From an uncultured bacterium (lineage in GTDB: Bacteria > Verrucomicrobiota > Kiritimatiellia > RFP12 > UBA1067), in NCBI GenBank assembly GCA_902772905.1, contig CACYCL010000024.1:1-35236 (forward strand): a stretch of DNA of 35,236 bases, in the 5' to 3' direction. Below, one piece after another: positions 1 through 7,523 of this stretch; within the stretch, counting starts at the first letter, position 1, and every line of letters begins with the position of its first letter. A program made the position numbers and the translations under genes. The notes below the pieces were generated by a model, which saw only the letters and a list, made by a program, of their open reading frames with translations, searched no databases and was not told where the DNA came from.

Positions 1-1
1 G

Positions 2-74
2 AGCGAGGAACGGGACTCGAACCCGCGACAACCACCTTGGCAAGGTGGCACTCTACCAACTGAGTTATCCTCGC
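2..74 (-). tRNA. tRNA-Gly (anticodon GCC)
   Basis: The minus strand folds into a full cloverleaf: a 7-bp acceptor stem (GCGAGGA/TCCTCGC), D stem ACTC/GAGT, anticodon stem CCACC/GGTGG around loop TTGCCAA, and T stem GCGGG/CCCGT with loop TTCGAGT. The anticodon is GCC, which reads GGC/GGU glycine codons. The discriminator base is U, as usual for bacterial tRNA-Gly. The window ends one base past the discriminator, so whether CCA is encoded cannot be seen. A promoter lies 18 bases upstream of the mature 5' end. Confidence 0.97.
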
Positions 75-92
75 ATCGCGAAAACAGTGTGT

Positions 93-122
93 ATTATACC
101 ACATACCACGCCCTGAGCGCAA
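93..122 (-). promoter_or_regulatory. Sigma-70-type promoter of tRNA-Gly
   Basis: On the minus strand, -35 TTGCGC (117-122) is followed by an 18-base spacer and -10 TATAAT (93-98), extended by TGG just upstream. The same TGGTATAATAC core recurs before several protein operons here. An A/T-rich tract at about 130-141 sits where an UP element would be expected. Transcription should begin roughly ten bases before the tRNA. Confidence 0.85.
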
Positions 123-159
123 GGGGGTATTTTTAAAAAAACTCGGCCCCAAGGGTCAC

Positions 160-297
160 GTGACCTTTGGAGGAAATGTAGCGTGACCTTTGCCTCGAAG
201 GTAGCGTGACCTTTGGCCCAAAGGTCAGGTGACCCTTGGCCTGAGGGTAGCGTGACCCTTGACCCAAGTGTCAGGTGACCCTTAGCCCAAAGGAGAG
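160..297. repeat. Six tandem 23-bp dyad repeats
   Basis: GTGACC occurs at 160, 183, 206, 229, 252 and 275, exactly 23 bases apart each time. A degenerate half unit lies at about 146-159. The consensus is close to GTGACCYTTGGCCCAAGGT plus four bases. Each unit carries an inverted repeat. The unit at 206 is the cleanest, with ACCTTTGG (209-216), one central base and CCAAAGGT (218-225). The fourth arm pair is T:A in the units at 160, 183 and 206 and C:G in those at 229 and 252, as if pairing were kept. The array lies between glgP and the tRNA promoter, in otherwise non-coding DNA. Function unknown: possible roles are protein binding sites, transcript hairpins, or a dispersed repeat family. Confidence 0.9.
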
Positions 298-320
298 GCG
301 AGACGAAATGGAAAATTGTA

Positions 321-336
321 TGTTTTGTGCAAAACA
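321..336. other. Short perfect inverted repeat between glgP and the 23-bp array
   Basis: TGTTTTG and CAAAACA form 7-bp arms around two central bases. It lies 69 bases beyond the glgP stop codon. It could be a protein-binding dyad or an RNA hairpin. Apart from this and the hairpin at 379-392, nothing recognisable was found in 298-404. Confidence 0.4.
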
Positions 337-378
337 CGGCGGCGCGGCGACCGAAAAGGCCACGCGCGCCGCGTTATT

Positions 379-392
379 GGAGCATCAGCTCC
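379..392 (-). terminator. Small hairpin after glgP, possible weak terminator
   Basis: Read on the minus strand, GGAGC-TGAT-GCTCC forms a 5-bp stem with a 4-base loop, 12 bases after the glgP stop. No U-run follows, so it is not a canonical intrinsic terminator. It could protect the mRNA 3' end, or be chance. Confidence 0.25.
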
Positions 393-404
393 GTCTGAAC
401 ATCG

Positions 405-2864
405 TCAGAAGGCGAGTTTCACCGGCTTCACGTGCCAGATGTCGCGGGCGTACTCCATAACAGCACGGTCGGACGAGAATCTACCGGAACGGGCGATGTT
501 GATGAGCGACATACGGTTCCAGTGCGTCTTGTCACGATATGCAGCGTCAACTCGGTCCTGCGCCTCGCAGTAAGAGCGCAGATCCGCCAGCAACATGTAG
601 TAGTCGTTGTAGTCGAGCAGGCTCCTGAGAATCGGATCGAAGAGCCCTGGCTCCAAGACAGAGAACACGTTCGCCTTTACCATGTCGAGCGCGGCGGATA
701 TCTCAGGGTCTGCGGCAGCGACCTCGCGCGCCGAATACACAGGACGCAGCCTCGCAACGTCCTCGGTGCGCATGCCGAATAAGAACATGTTGTCGTCGCC
801 AACTTCCTGGTTTATTTCGACGTTTGCGCCATCGTATGTGCCAAGCGTCAGAGCACCGTTCATCATGAACTTCATGTTGCCCGTACCAGACGCCTCCATG
901 CCGGCGAGCGATATCTGCTCCGACACCTCGGCAGCCGGCATGATCTTCTCGGCAAGCGAAACGCGGTAGTCTGGCAGGAATGCGACCGACACCTTGCCGC
1001 GCGTCTTCGGATTGGAATTTACCACTCCGGCTATGCCGTGGATGAAGCGAATGATGAGCTTCGCCATATAGTAGCCAGGCGCCGCTTTCGCAGCGAATAT
1101 GAACTGACGCGGCACAGGATCGTAGCTCGGGTCGTTAAGTATCCTATTGTAGAACACTATGATGTACAGCGCAAGAAGCAACTGGCGCTTGTACTCGTGA
1201 AGGCGCTTCACCTGCACGTCAAAAATAGCGTCAGGGTTCAGCTCGATTCCGAGGTTCGACTTCGACCAGCTCGTGAGCTGGCGCTTGTTCGAATACTTGA
1301 TCTTCGCAAGCGCATCAAGAAAACCAGCGTCCCCAGCAAACCGCTCAAGGCCCTTCAGCCCGTCAAGGCACGTGACCCATCCATCGCCAATAGTCTCGGT
1401 GATGAGCTGCGAAAGCATCGGGTTCGCCTTGAGGAGCCAGCGGCGAGGAGTGATGCCGTTTGTGACGTTGTGGAACTTCTCGGGCCACAGCTCGTAGAAA
1501 TCCTTGAACAGGTTCTCCTTCAGTATCTTCGTGTGCAGCTCGGCTACGCCGTTCACGCTGGAAGAGCCAACCAGGCAGAGATTAGCCATGCGGACATACC
1601 TCTCTCCCGTCTCGTCAATGATCGACATGCGCTGAAGCTTGCCGACGTCCGCCGGATAGAGCGAGCTGATCTGCTGGAGGAAACGCCCGTTTATCTCGTA
1701 GATGATCTGAAGGTGGCGCGGCAGAAGCCTCTCCATCATCTGCACCGGCCACTTCTCCAGCGCCTCCTGAAGAATCGTGTGGTTCGTGTAGCCGGTGCAG
1801 CGGCGCGTCAAATCCCAGGCTTGCTCCCACTCAAAGCCTTCATGGTCGATGAGAAGGCGCATAAGCTCAGGGATAACGAGCGTCGGATGGGTGTCGTTCA
1901 GGTGTATGAACACCTTCTCGGGGAATGCATCCCATCCCTTGTTTATGCGGCGGTAGCGGCGAATTATGTCCCTTAGCGAGCAGGCGACGAAAAAGTACTG
2001 CTGCCTGAGGCGCAGCTCCTTGCCGGCCATCGTGTTGTCGTTCGGGTAGAGCACCTTTGTGAGGTTCTCGGCAAGCACCTTCGTCTCCACGGCCTTCACG
2101 TAGTCGCCCTTGTCGAAGTCCTGAAGGTCAAAGTCGTCCACCGCCTTCGCGCTCCAGAGGCGAAGCGAGTTAACTGCGTTGTTGTAGCCAACGATTGGAA
2201 GGTCGTACGGAACGCCTTCGACAGTTTCGGCGGGCTTCCACTGCCAGCGTTGGCGTCCGTCCTTGCCGGGACCGCACTCGACATGTCCTCCGAAGTGAAT
2301 GCGCTGCGCGTATTCAGGGCGCGCCATTTCCCATGGATAGCCGTTCTTGAGCCAGTGGTCCGGCTCCTCTACCTGGCTGCCATTGACTATGCGCTGGCGG
2401 AAGATGCCATAGTCGTACCTGAGACCGTAGCCCATTCCCGCAAGATCGAGCGTGGACATCGAGTCGAGATAGCACGCGGCAAGGCGACCGAGGCCGCCGT
2501 TGCCGAGCCCCGCGTCTGTCTCGTAGTCTCTGAGGTCGTTCCAGTTGATGCCGAAGTCCTTCAGCGCCTCGCGGCAGATGTTGTCGGCCTTGAGGTTAAT
2601 TACGTTGTTGCCAAGAAGACGGCCTATCAGGAACTCAAGGGAGAGGTAGTACACGCGCCTGGTGTTCTGCCGACCGTATTCCTCCTGCGTCGATATCCAA
2701 CGCTCCACTAGCCTGTCACGAACGGCAGTCGCGAACGCGGTGTACTGGTCGCGCCGCGTTACGCGCGTATCACCCTTCGCAAGCGTATACCTCAAGTGCC
2801 ACGCGAAATCGTCCTTGAGTCCGTCAACGGACATTTCAACGCGGTGGTCTGTCTTCTTCGTCAT
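405..2864 (-). CDS. glgP: Glycogen/alpha-glucan phosphorylase (GT35)
   Basis: Cytoplasmic enzyme that releases glucose-1-phosphate from alpha-1,4-glucan ends using phosphate and PLP. The 819 residues match the usual family length. The N-terminal third carries the family signature around TRRVYYLSLEFLIGR and the glycine-rich ETDAGLGNGGLGRLAACYLDS segment. The PLP lysine is K665 in GTGNMKFMMNG, and LTLGTYDGANVEI follows. The start ATG has only a weak purine-rich leader (GGGAAAGA). The gene is last in an operon with three envelope-protein genes and begins 29 bases after the AsmA-like gene. That pairing of storage-glucan breakdown with envelope genes is not functionally obvious. No intact terminator is seen downstream, only small hairpins and the 23-bp repeat array. 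Family assignment is secure; the exact substrate (glycogen or maltodextrin) is not visible. Confidence 0.97.
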   Translation of the reverse strand: MTKKTDHRVEMSVDGLKDDFAWHLRYTLAKGDTRVTRRDQYTAFATAVRDRLVERWISTQEEYGRQNTRRVYYLSLEFLIGRLLGNNVINLKADNICREALKDFGINWNDLRDYETDAGLGNGGLGRLAACYLDSMSTLDLAGMGYGLRYDYGIFRQRIVNGSQVEEPDHWLKNGYPWEMARPEYAQRIHFGGHVECGPGKDGRQRWQWKPAETVEGVPYDLPIVGYNNAVNSLRLWSAKAVDDFDLQDFDKGDYVKAVETKVLAENLTKVLYPNDNTMAGKELRLRQQYFFVACSLRDIIRRYRRINKGWDAFPEKVFIHLNDTHPTLVIPELMRLLIDHEGFEWEQAWDLTRRCTGYTNHTILQEALEKWPVQMMERLLPRHLQIIYEINGRFLQQISSLYPADVGKLQRMSIIDETGERYVRMANLCLVGSSSVNGVAELHTKILKENLFKDFYELWPEKFHNVTNGITPRRWLLKANPMLSQLITETIGDGWVTCLDGLKGLERFAGDAGFLDALAKIKYSNKRQLTSWSKSNLGIELNPDAIFDVQVKRLHEYKRQLLLALYIIVFYNRILNDPSYDPVPRQFIFAAKAAPGYYMAKLIIRFIHGIAGVVNSNPKTRGKVSVAFLPDYRVSLAEKIMPAAEVSEQISLAGMEASGTGNMKFMMNGALTLGTYDGANVEINQEVGDDNMFLFGMRTEDVARLRPVYSAREVAAADPEISAALDMVKANVFSVLEPGLFDPILRSLLDYNDYYMLLADLRSYCEAQDRVDAAYRDKTHWNRMSLINIARSGRFSSDRAVMEYARDIWHVKPVKLAF

Positions 2865-2893
2865 CTTGTCTTTCCCAGCTATGCAACAAACTA

Positions 2894-3826
2894 TCAGAAG
2901 TTAAGAAAGTTCTTCACGGCCTCGGTAGCCTTCTTGGCTCCTTCACCCACGGCCTCGGTAGCCTTCTTGGTGCTCTCGCCAACAGCCTCGGTAGCCCTCT
3001 TGGTGCTTTCACCAACTGCCTCAGAGGCCTTCTTGGCTCCTTCGCCAACCGCACTCGCGCCCTGCGACGCGCCGTCGCCCAAGAACGAACCGAGCTTCTT
3101 GATGCCATCGCCCACGGCTCCTGCGGACTTTAGGATCTCCTTCCACACCCTCTCGACCACCTCGGCAACAGTCACGCCGTCGGACTCCTTGCCGAGATCG
3201 GTGAGCACGATGTCGGCCGGAACCGGTATCGTGATCAAACCAAATTTGACTTTCACGTTCTTGATTGAGAGGCGGTCAATGACGACCTTTCTTTCGGAGA
3301 CATCCTCGACGGCGTCCTCGGTCTCGTCAGCGGCCTCGGCCTCCGCTTCAGCCTTGGCTTCCTCCAGCACGGACTTCTTCTCGGCCTTCTCTTTCGCCGC
3401 CTCGTACTTCTCTTTGCTTCCCGCAAGGTTGTACTGAATCTGCTTGAAGTTGTCGACGCCGTGCTCTCCGCCGCTCAGATACGACACGAATACGCCCTCG
3501 ACTGCGATCTCTTCAATGTGCACGTACTTGTCGCAGAGCGTGGTCATTGCCGCATCGAACACAAGGTTGCTGAGCGAGACGGCGACCGGCTCGTCGTAGC
3601 CCTTCGGGTTGCCAAGGAGGAACTCGCCCATCTCGAAGCGCCCGGTATACGGGTTGAGGTACAGGTGACCGATGTTGAACTCGGTGTCAGTCATCTTCGG
3701 CACGACCGTATTGATTGTCGGCCTGACAATCGGGCCAAGCCAGAGCGGCAGGGTCATGACCAGCAGCAACGCAAGCGCGATTATGCCGCCGATTAAATAT
3801 GCTATTACCTTCAGTATCTTTTTCAT
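2894..3826 (-). CDS. AsmA-like envelope protein with LEA-like 11-residue repeat tail
   Basis: 310 residues. A membrane segment at about 5-30 is followed by an AsmA/DUF748-like beta region (about 31-130) with the pattern LNPYTGRFEMGEFLLGNPKGY and HIEEIAVEGVFVSYL. AsmA-family proteins are inner-membrane-anchored periplasmic proteins linked to lipid transport or outer-membrane assembly. A charged, Glu/Ala/Lys-rich, probably helical stretch lies at about 136-175, and a second short beta segment at 180-215 (KVVIDRLSIKNVKVKFG). The C-terminus (239-304) is six 11-residue units ending in KNFLNF. The protein is much shorter than E. coli AsmA, so it probably holds only one repeat of the groove fold. 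The start overlaps the upstream stop (ATGA), so translation is coupled to the LolA-like gene. The family match is moderate; the role of the tail is unknown. Confidence 0.75.
   Translation of the reverse strand: MKKILKVIAYLIGGIIALALLLVMTLPLWLGPIVRPTINTVVPKMTDTEFNIGHLYLNPYTGRFEMGEFLLGNPKGYDEPVAVSLSNLVFDAAMTTLCDKYVHIEEIAVEGVFVSYLSGGEHGVDNFKQIQYNLAGSKEKYEAAKEKAEKKSVLEEAKAEAEAEAADETEDAVEDVSERKVVIDRLSIKNVKVKFGLITIPVPADIVLTDLGKESDGVTVAEVVERVWKEILKSAGAVGDGIKKLGSFLGDGASQGASAVGEGAKKASEAVGESTKRATEAVGESTKKATEAVGEGAKKATEAVKNFLNF
2915..3112 (-). repeat. Six 33-bp coding repeats (11-residue LEA-like units)
   Basis: Within the AsmA-like gene, residues 239-304 read as GDGIKKLGSFL, GDGASQGASAV, GEGAKKASEAV, GESTKRATEAV, GESTKKATEAV and GEGAKKATEAV. 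The last four units (2915-3046) are nearly identical in DNA as well, which indicates recent tandem duplication. The 11-residue Ala/Lys/Glu/Thr period is that of group 3 LEA proteins and other surface-lying amphipathic helices. Confidence 0.92.
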
Positions 3827-4398
3827 TTTAGTTCCTCCACTGTTATTTTTGTTCTGTGTCCAGAACCGATGGTCTCAACCTCCATTACGTTGGCCATCCA
3901 CCGATCCCCAAATTTCTTTATGCGCGTTCCCCACAAACAGCGGAGCGGACGCTCGCCGTCAAACTCCTCCGCCTGCATGAGAGCTCCCGTCTTGCGGTCT
4001 ATCCAGACACGGACGCGGCGATCTCCGTTTTTCATGACGACCACGGCGCACACCTGACCGTGGACGCTCTCGCCCTCGCGCTCGGCGTCAAAGGAAAAGT
4101 CGTCCCACCATAAATAGTCGAGAGTGAGATCGCTCCACGTCACGTCCGTGCCGAGGATTGATGCATCATTCGCTGCGGAGGGCCGCTCAAGAGCCACGCC
4201 GTCCACCGATAGCCGCGTCACTGAATTGGAGCGCGTAAGCGAATACGTATGCTCGGCCTTCACAATGCCCTTGCGGTTCCTGAGCGCTATGCGGCCGCTC
4301 AGTTCCACGTCAGGCGGAATTATCGTGCGGCAGCTCATGACAAGTTCGCGCGGCGTCGCATTTGTGGAAAGGAGCAGGCTGGCTATCATGGCGATCAT
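3823..4398 (-). CDS. LolA-like outer-membrane lipoprotein-sorting domain protein
   Basis: 191 residues. A short signal peptide is likely (MIAMIASLLLSTNA, cleavage near 14). The remainder resembles the COG2834 'outer membrane lipoprotein-sorting' beta fold: IALRNRKGIVKAEHTYSL, then WSDLTLDYLWWDDFSFD, VRVWIDRKTGALMQAEEFD and a final MEVETIGSGHRTKITVEEL strand. Such proteins are periplasmic and carry lipids or lipoproteins, or assist them. The gene overlaps its neighbours on both sides by four bases (ATGA), so it is translationally coupled with the TPR and AsmA-like genes. All three may form an envelope-assembly set. It is too divergent from canonical LolA to receive that symbol. Confidence 0.72.
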   Translation of the reverse strand: MIAMIASLLLSTNATPRELVMSCRTIIPPDVELSGRIALRNRKGIVKAEHTYSLTRSNSVTRLSVDGVALERPSAANDASILGTDVTWSDLTLDYLWWDDFSFDAEREGESVHGQVCAVVVMKNGDRRVRVWIDRKTGALMQAEEFDGERPLRCLWGTRIKKFGDRWMANVMEVETIGSGHRTKITVEELK

Positions 4399-5300
4399 TT
4401 AAGGGCAGCCTCCAGACGTTCGTCCTTTGCGCCGCCCATTGAGCGGCCAGTCTCGTAATATCGCCTCGCCGCACCAACGTTCGGAGGCTCTCTCTTGAGC
4501 ATGAGATCAGCCATGTTGTAATATGCGTATGGACTGCGTGGATTTGACATGATGGCCTGGTCGAGCGTTGACTCCGCATCCTTCAGCTTGCCTTGCTCGA
4601 CTTCCATGGCGGCCTTCAAGTTAAGCGCCATCGCATCGTTCGGCTTGGCAACCAGCATTTCGCTAATGCCAAGCTCCGCCGCCGCCCAGTCACCTTTCTC
4701 AATATCGGACATGACCCTTTCGCGCGGCGAAAGCGGACGCGAAAGCTTCTCTGGCGCCGTCGGCGCGACGGCAGGCTTCTTTTCTGACGGTTCCTTTGCT
4801 GCAATGCCCCCTTTCTCTACGTCTTCTTCGCCTTCGGCATCCTTGGACCCGCCAGCCTTGCCATCGGCCTTTGCACCGCTCTTGCCGGCACGTTCAGCAG
4901 CCAGTTTCTTCTCAAGATCCGTAGTGTCGCTGACTGCTACAGCCTTGGCATTAGACTTGATCTGCCCCAAGAGCAGCGAATCGATTGCCGCGTTCACGTA
5001 TGCGCGCTTGTTGCGCAGCGTGGCAAACTCTGGCTTGTCCACACGGTCCGGATAATCATGCTCTACACGATCAAGCTCCGCCAGCGCGCGCCGATACGCC
5101 TCTATGGCCTCGGAGATTTTTCCATCGTCGGCAAAGTCAACCGCCGCGTCGATATTCGTCGACGCGCCTTCCATCAGCTCGGATAGACGCGGAATCCTTT
5201 TCCCACCGTCATCGTCATCCGAGCCGAACGGCCAATACCAGCTAGCCTGCACAACGCCGGCAAGGGCGACAGCTGCGGCCAGAATAGAGAACTTACCCAT
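4395..5300 (-). CDS. Periplasmic tetratricopeptide-repeat protein
   Basis: 301 residues. The N-terminus is a signal peptide (MGKFSILAAAVALAGVVQA, likely cut before S20), followed by an acidic patch (GSDDDDGG). One helical repeat lies at about 48-85 (AAVDFADDGKISEAIEAYRRAL). A Lys/Glu/Gly/Ala/Pro-rich, probably disordered linker follows at about 130-195. Two or three TPR units lie at about 205-290 (GDWAAAELGISEMLVAKPND, LKDAESTLDQAIMSNPRSP, NVGAARRYYETGRSMGG). TPRs are protein-interaction scaffolds, and no enzymatic motif is seen. It is the first gene of the operon leading to glgP. Its ATG lies nine bases after a TATAAT box, so the mRNA should be nearly leaderless, and there is no Shine-Dalgarno sequence. 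The partner is unknown. Confidence 0.85.
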   Translation of the reverse strand: MGKFSILAAAVALAGVVQASWYWPFGSDDDDGGKRIPRLSELMEGASTNIDAAVDFADDGKISEAIEAYRRALAELDRVEHDYPDRVDKPEFATLRNKRAYVNAAIDSLLLGQIKSNAKAVAVSDTTDLEKKLAAERAGKSGAKADGKAGGSKDAEGEEDVEKGGIAAKEPSEKKPAVAPTAPEKLSRPLSPRERVMSDIEKGDWAAAELGISEMLVAKPNDAMALNLKAAMEVEQGKLKDAESTLDQAIMSNPRSPYAYYNMADLMLKREPPNVGAARRYYETGRSMGGAKDERLEAALK

Positions 5301-5318
5301 TTGGGGCGTATTATACCA
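5301..5318 (-). promoter_or_regulatory. Extended -10 promoter, near-leaderless start of the TPR operon
   Basis: The minus strand reads TGGTATAATAC, with -10 TATAAT at 5310-5315 and the extending TGG at 5316-5318. Only nine bases separate the hexamer from ATG at 5300. The best -35-like hexamer (TTAAGC, 5335-5340) is 19 bases away and poor, so recognition probably relies on the extended -10. Confidence 0.8.
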
Positions 5319-5365
5319 AAAATGTTCGCATCTCGCTTAAGAAGTCTGGCGGCTCTGGCATTTCG

Positions 5366-6232
5366 TCACTGACGATGCAGCCTAAATGCGGCTAGAAGTA
5401 TCAGCACAAAGCCCAAAACCGACCATGCGTCAGGCATCTGCCCGAAAAACGCAAAGCCAAGCGCGGCTGTGAAAAGTATGTTCGAGTAGTCATATACGGC
5501 AATGTCGCGCGGTGCAGCGTAGCCGTATGCAAGCGTTATACCAAACTGGCCAAGCGCACCGCCGGCGCCGGCGCCAAACAGTATTGCAACCTGGCTCCAT
5601 GTCATCGGGTCGAAGTGCACCATCATGAACGGCACCGATGCCAGACATGAAAATGCACTGAAGAACAACACAATGAAAGCAGGATCGACAGCATACCGCC
5701 TAAGTGCCCTGACACACGCATACGCACCGCCGGCGCAAACGCCGCTGAGAAGCCCCATCGCAAGCGGAAACGCCGCCTCTCCGGCAAAGCCAGGCTTGGC
5801 AACGAAGACAACGCCCACGAACGCCACAATGAGCGACACAATCTGATGCACACCCACCTTTTCGCCAAGAAGCAGCCACGCGAAAGCCACCGTGAAGAAC
5901 GGCGCGGTTTTGTTCAAAGTCTGTCCCTCGGCAATGGGAATATGGCCAAGCGCATAGAAATTCGCGAAGATTCCGCACGTTCCAAGCGCACTACGCAATA
6001 CAAGCAATCCAACGGACCTTGCGGTCAGTCGTCCGCTTCGAGACGAAAGCCATCCACCGCGAACAAACACAGCGAATGCTATCGTGACAGCGATTACGTT
6101 GCGGAAAAAGCTTTTCTGAAAACTCGATATGGGAGCGCCGAAGTCGTCAGCCAGGCGAACGAACGTCGCCATCAGCGCAAAGCCAAAGGCACTTGCGGTG
6201 ATGGCGACGATTCCCTTTGCCCTGCCAGTCAT
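5366..6232 (-). CDS. EamA-family (DMT superfamily) membrane transporter
   Basis: 288 residues with about ten hydrophobic segments arranged as two EamA halves of five helices each, the standard DMT layout. The first half starts MTGRAKGIVAITASAFGFALMA and includes FFRNVIAV and the LNKTAPFFTVAFAWLLLGEK segment typical of EamA proteins. The second half ends with AVYDYSNILFTAALGFAFFGQ. Members export or import small metabolites across the inner membrane; the substrate cannot be told. The ATG at 6232 is preferred because residues encoded further upstream are charged, overlap the end of icd and do not look like a transporter. It follows icd by 22 bases and probably shares its promoter. Confidence 0.85.
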   Translation of the reverse strand: MTGRAKGIVAITASAFGFALMATFVRLADDFGAPISSFQKSFFRNVIAVTIAFAVFVRGGWLSSRSGRLTARSVGLLVLRSALGTCGIFANFYALGHIPIAEGQTLNKTAPFFTVAFAWLLLGEKVGVHQIVSLIVAFVGVVFVAKPGFAGEAAFPLAMGLLSGVCAGGAYACVRALRRYAVDPAFIVLFFSAFSCLASVPFMMVHFDPMTWSQVAILFGAGAGGALGQFGITLAYGYAAPRDIAVYDYSNILFTAALGFAFFGQMPDAWSVLGFVLILLAAFRLHRQ

Positions 6233-6254
6233 CTTAGAAGCGCAATCGCCCGCG

Positions 6255-7478
6255 TCATAGCGCAGCGGCCAGCGCCTCTCCGAACGCCGAGCAAGACACT
6301 TCTTTGGCCCCCTCCATCTGGCGTGCAAAATCGTACGTTACCGTCTTAGCAGCGATTACAGCATCCATTGCGTCAATTATGCGGTCTGCAGCTTCCGTCC
6401 AGCCCATGTACCTGAGCATCATTTCACCGGAAAGTATGAGAGAGCCTGGATTCACCTTGTCGAGTCCGGCATACTTGGGCGCAGTGCCATGCGTAGCCTC
6501 GAATACAGCCGCGCCGGTCTGATAGTTTATGTTGGCGCCAGGAGCAATGCCTATGCCTCCGACCGTGGCCGCAAGCGCATCAGACACATAGTCGCCATTC
6601 AGGTTCAGCGTCGCTATCACATCGTACTCGGCCGGCCGCGTAAGTATCTGCTGAAGGAACGCGTCGCAGATGCAGTCCTTGACGACGATCTCGCGCCCCG
6701 TCTTGGGATTCTTGAACGAGCGCCACGGGCCCTTGTCGATCAGCTTCGCGCCATACTCGCGCTCGGCGAGCGCATAGCCCCAGTCCCGGAACGCCCCCTC
6801 GGTGAACTTCTGGATGTTGCCCTTGTGGACGAGCGTGACGGACTTGCGGTCATTTGCAACAGCGTAGTCGAGGGCCGCTTTCACAAGACGCTCCGTTCCC
6901 TCCAGCGAAACCGGCTTAATCCCTATAGACGCCGTCTGCGGAAAGCGTATTTTCCTCACTCCCATCTCGTCGATAAGAAACTTCTTAACTCTCTCGACCT
7001 CAGGCGTTCCGTTCATCCACTCTATTCCGGCGTATATGTCTTCCGTGTTCTCACGGAAAATCACCATGTCCGTCAGCTCTGGGTGTTTCACCGGAGACGG
7101 CACTCCCTTGAACCACCTGACAGGACGGAGACAAACATACAAATCAAGTGCCTGACGCATCTGCACATTGATCGAGCGTATGCCGCCGCCTACGGGCGTG
7201 GTGAGCGGCCCTTTGATCGACACAAGACAGTCGCGGCAGGCATCGAGCGTAGCCTGCGGAAGCCATTCGCCAGTAGCGTTGAACGCCTTCTCGCCCGCAA
7301 GAACTTCCTTCCACTCTATCTTGCGCTTGCCACCATATGCCTTGTCGACAGCCGCATTCCACACGATCATAGCCGCGCGCGTGATATCCGGGCCGGTTCC
7401 ATCTCCCACAATGAACGGGATAATAGGATTCTCGGGAACGCACAGCTTCCCGCCCTGCATAGTTATCTTGTCTGCCAT
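6255..7478 (-). CDS. icd: NADP-dependent isocitrate dehydrogenase
   Basis: Cytosolic TCA-cycle enzyme that oxidatively decarboxylates isocitrate to 2-oxoglutarate with NADP+. The 407 residues are close to the 416 of E. coli Icd. The isocitrate-binding serine segment [13 protein letters not shown] holds S102 (equivalent to the Ser113 phosphorylated by AceK in E. coli). The metal/substrate motif [12 protein letters not shown] is present, as are [15 protein letters not shown] and [22 protein letters not shown]. The segment [17 protein letters not shown] carries the Lys-Tyr pair typical of NADP specificity. The ATG lies eight bases after a TATAAT box, so the transcript should be leaderless. The EamA gene follows 22 bases downstream. 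Confidence 0.96.
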   Translation of the reverse strand: MADKITMQGGKLCVPENPIIPFIVGDGTGPDITRAAMIVWNAAVDKAYGGKRKIEWKEVLAGEKAFNATGEWLPQATLDACRDCLVSIKGPLTTPVGGGIRSINVQMRQALDLYVCLRPVRWFKGVPSPVKHPELTDMVIFRENTEDIYAGIEWMNGTPEVERVKKFLIDEMGVRKIRFPQTASIGIKPVSLEGTERLVKAALDYAVANDRKSVTLVHKGNIQKFTEGAFRDWGYALAEREYGAKLIDKGPWRSFKNPKTGREIVVKDCICDAFLQQILTRPAEYDVIATLNLNGDYVSDALAATVGGIGIAPGANINYQTGAAVFEATHGTAPKYAGLDKVNPGSLILSGEMMLRYMGWTEAADRIIDAMDAVIAAKTVTYDFARQMEGAKEVSCSAFGEALAAAL

Positions 7479-7495
7479 GACTGCGTATTATACCA
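7479..7495 (-). promoter_or_regulatory. Extended -10 promoter, leaderless icd start
   Basis: The minus strand reads TGGTATAATAC, with -10 TATAAT at 7487-7492 and TGG at 7493-7495. Eight bases separate the hexamer from ATG at 7478, so initiation at the usual distance puts the mRNA 5' end at or beside the start codon. No good -35 hexamer is seen. Confidence 0.82.
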
Positions 7496-7523
7496 TAAAC
7501 ACGGCACGTCGCTGACACACACC

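Noticed and set aside
160-297. CRISPR array
   Set aside because: The units are directly adjacent, drift in sequence and have no unique spacers of constant length; no cas genes are nearby.
65-337. A 90-codon open frame on the minus strand across the 23-bp repeats and tRNA promoter
   Set aside because: It is made of the repeats read in shifting frames, overlaps the tRNA and its promoter, and has no ribosome-binding site.
1038-1976. A 312-codon plus-strand open frame
   Set aside because: It lies wholly inside glgP on the opposite strand, has no recognisable domain, and arises from the GC-rich codon pattern.
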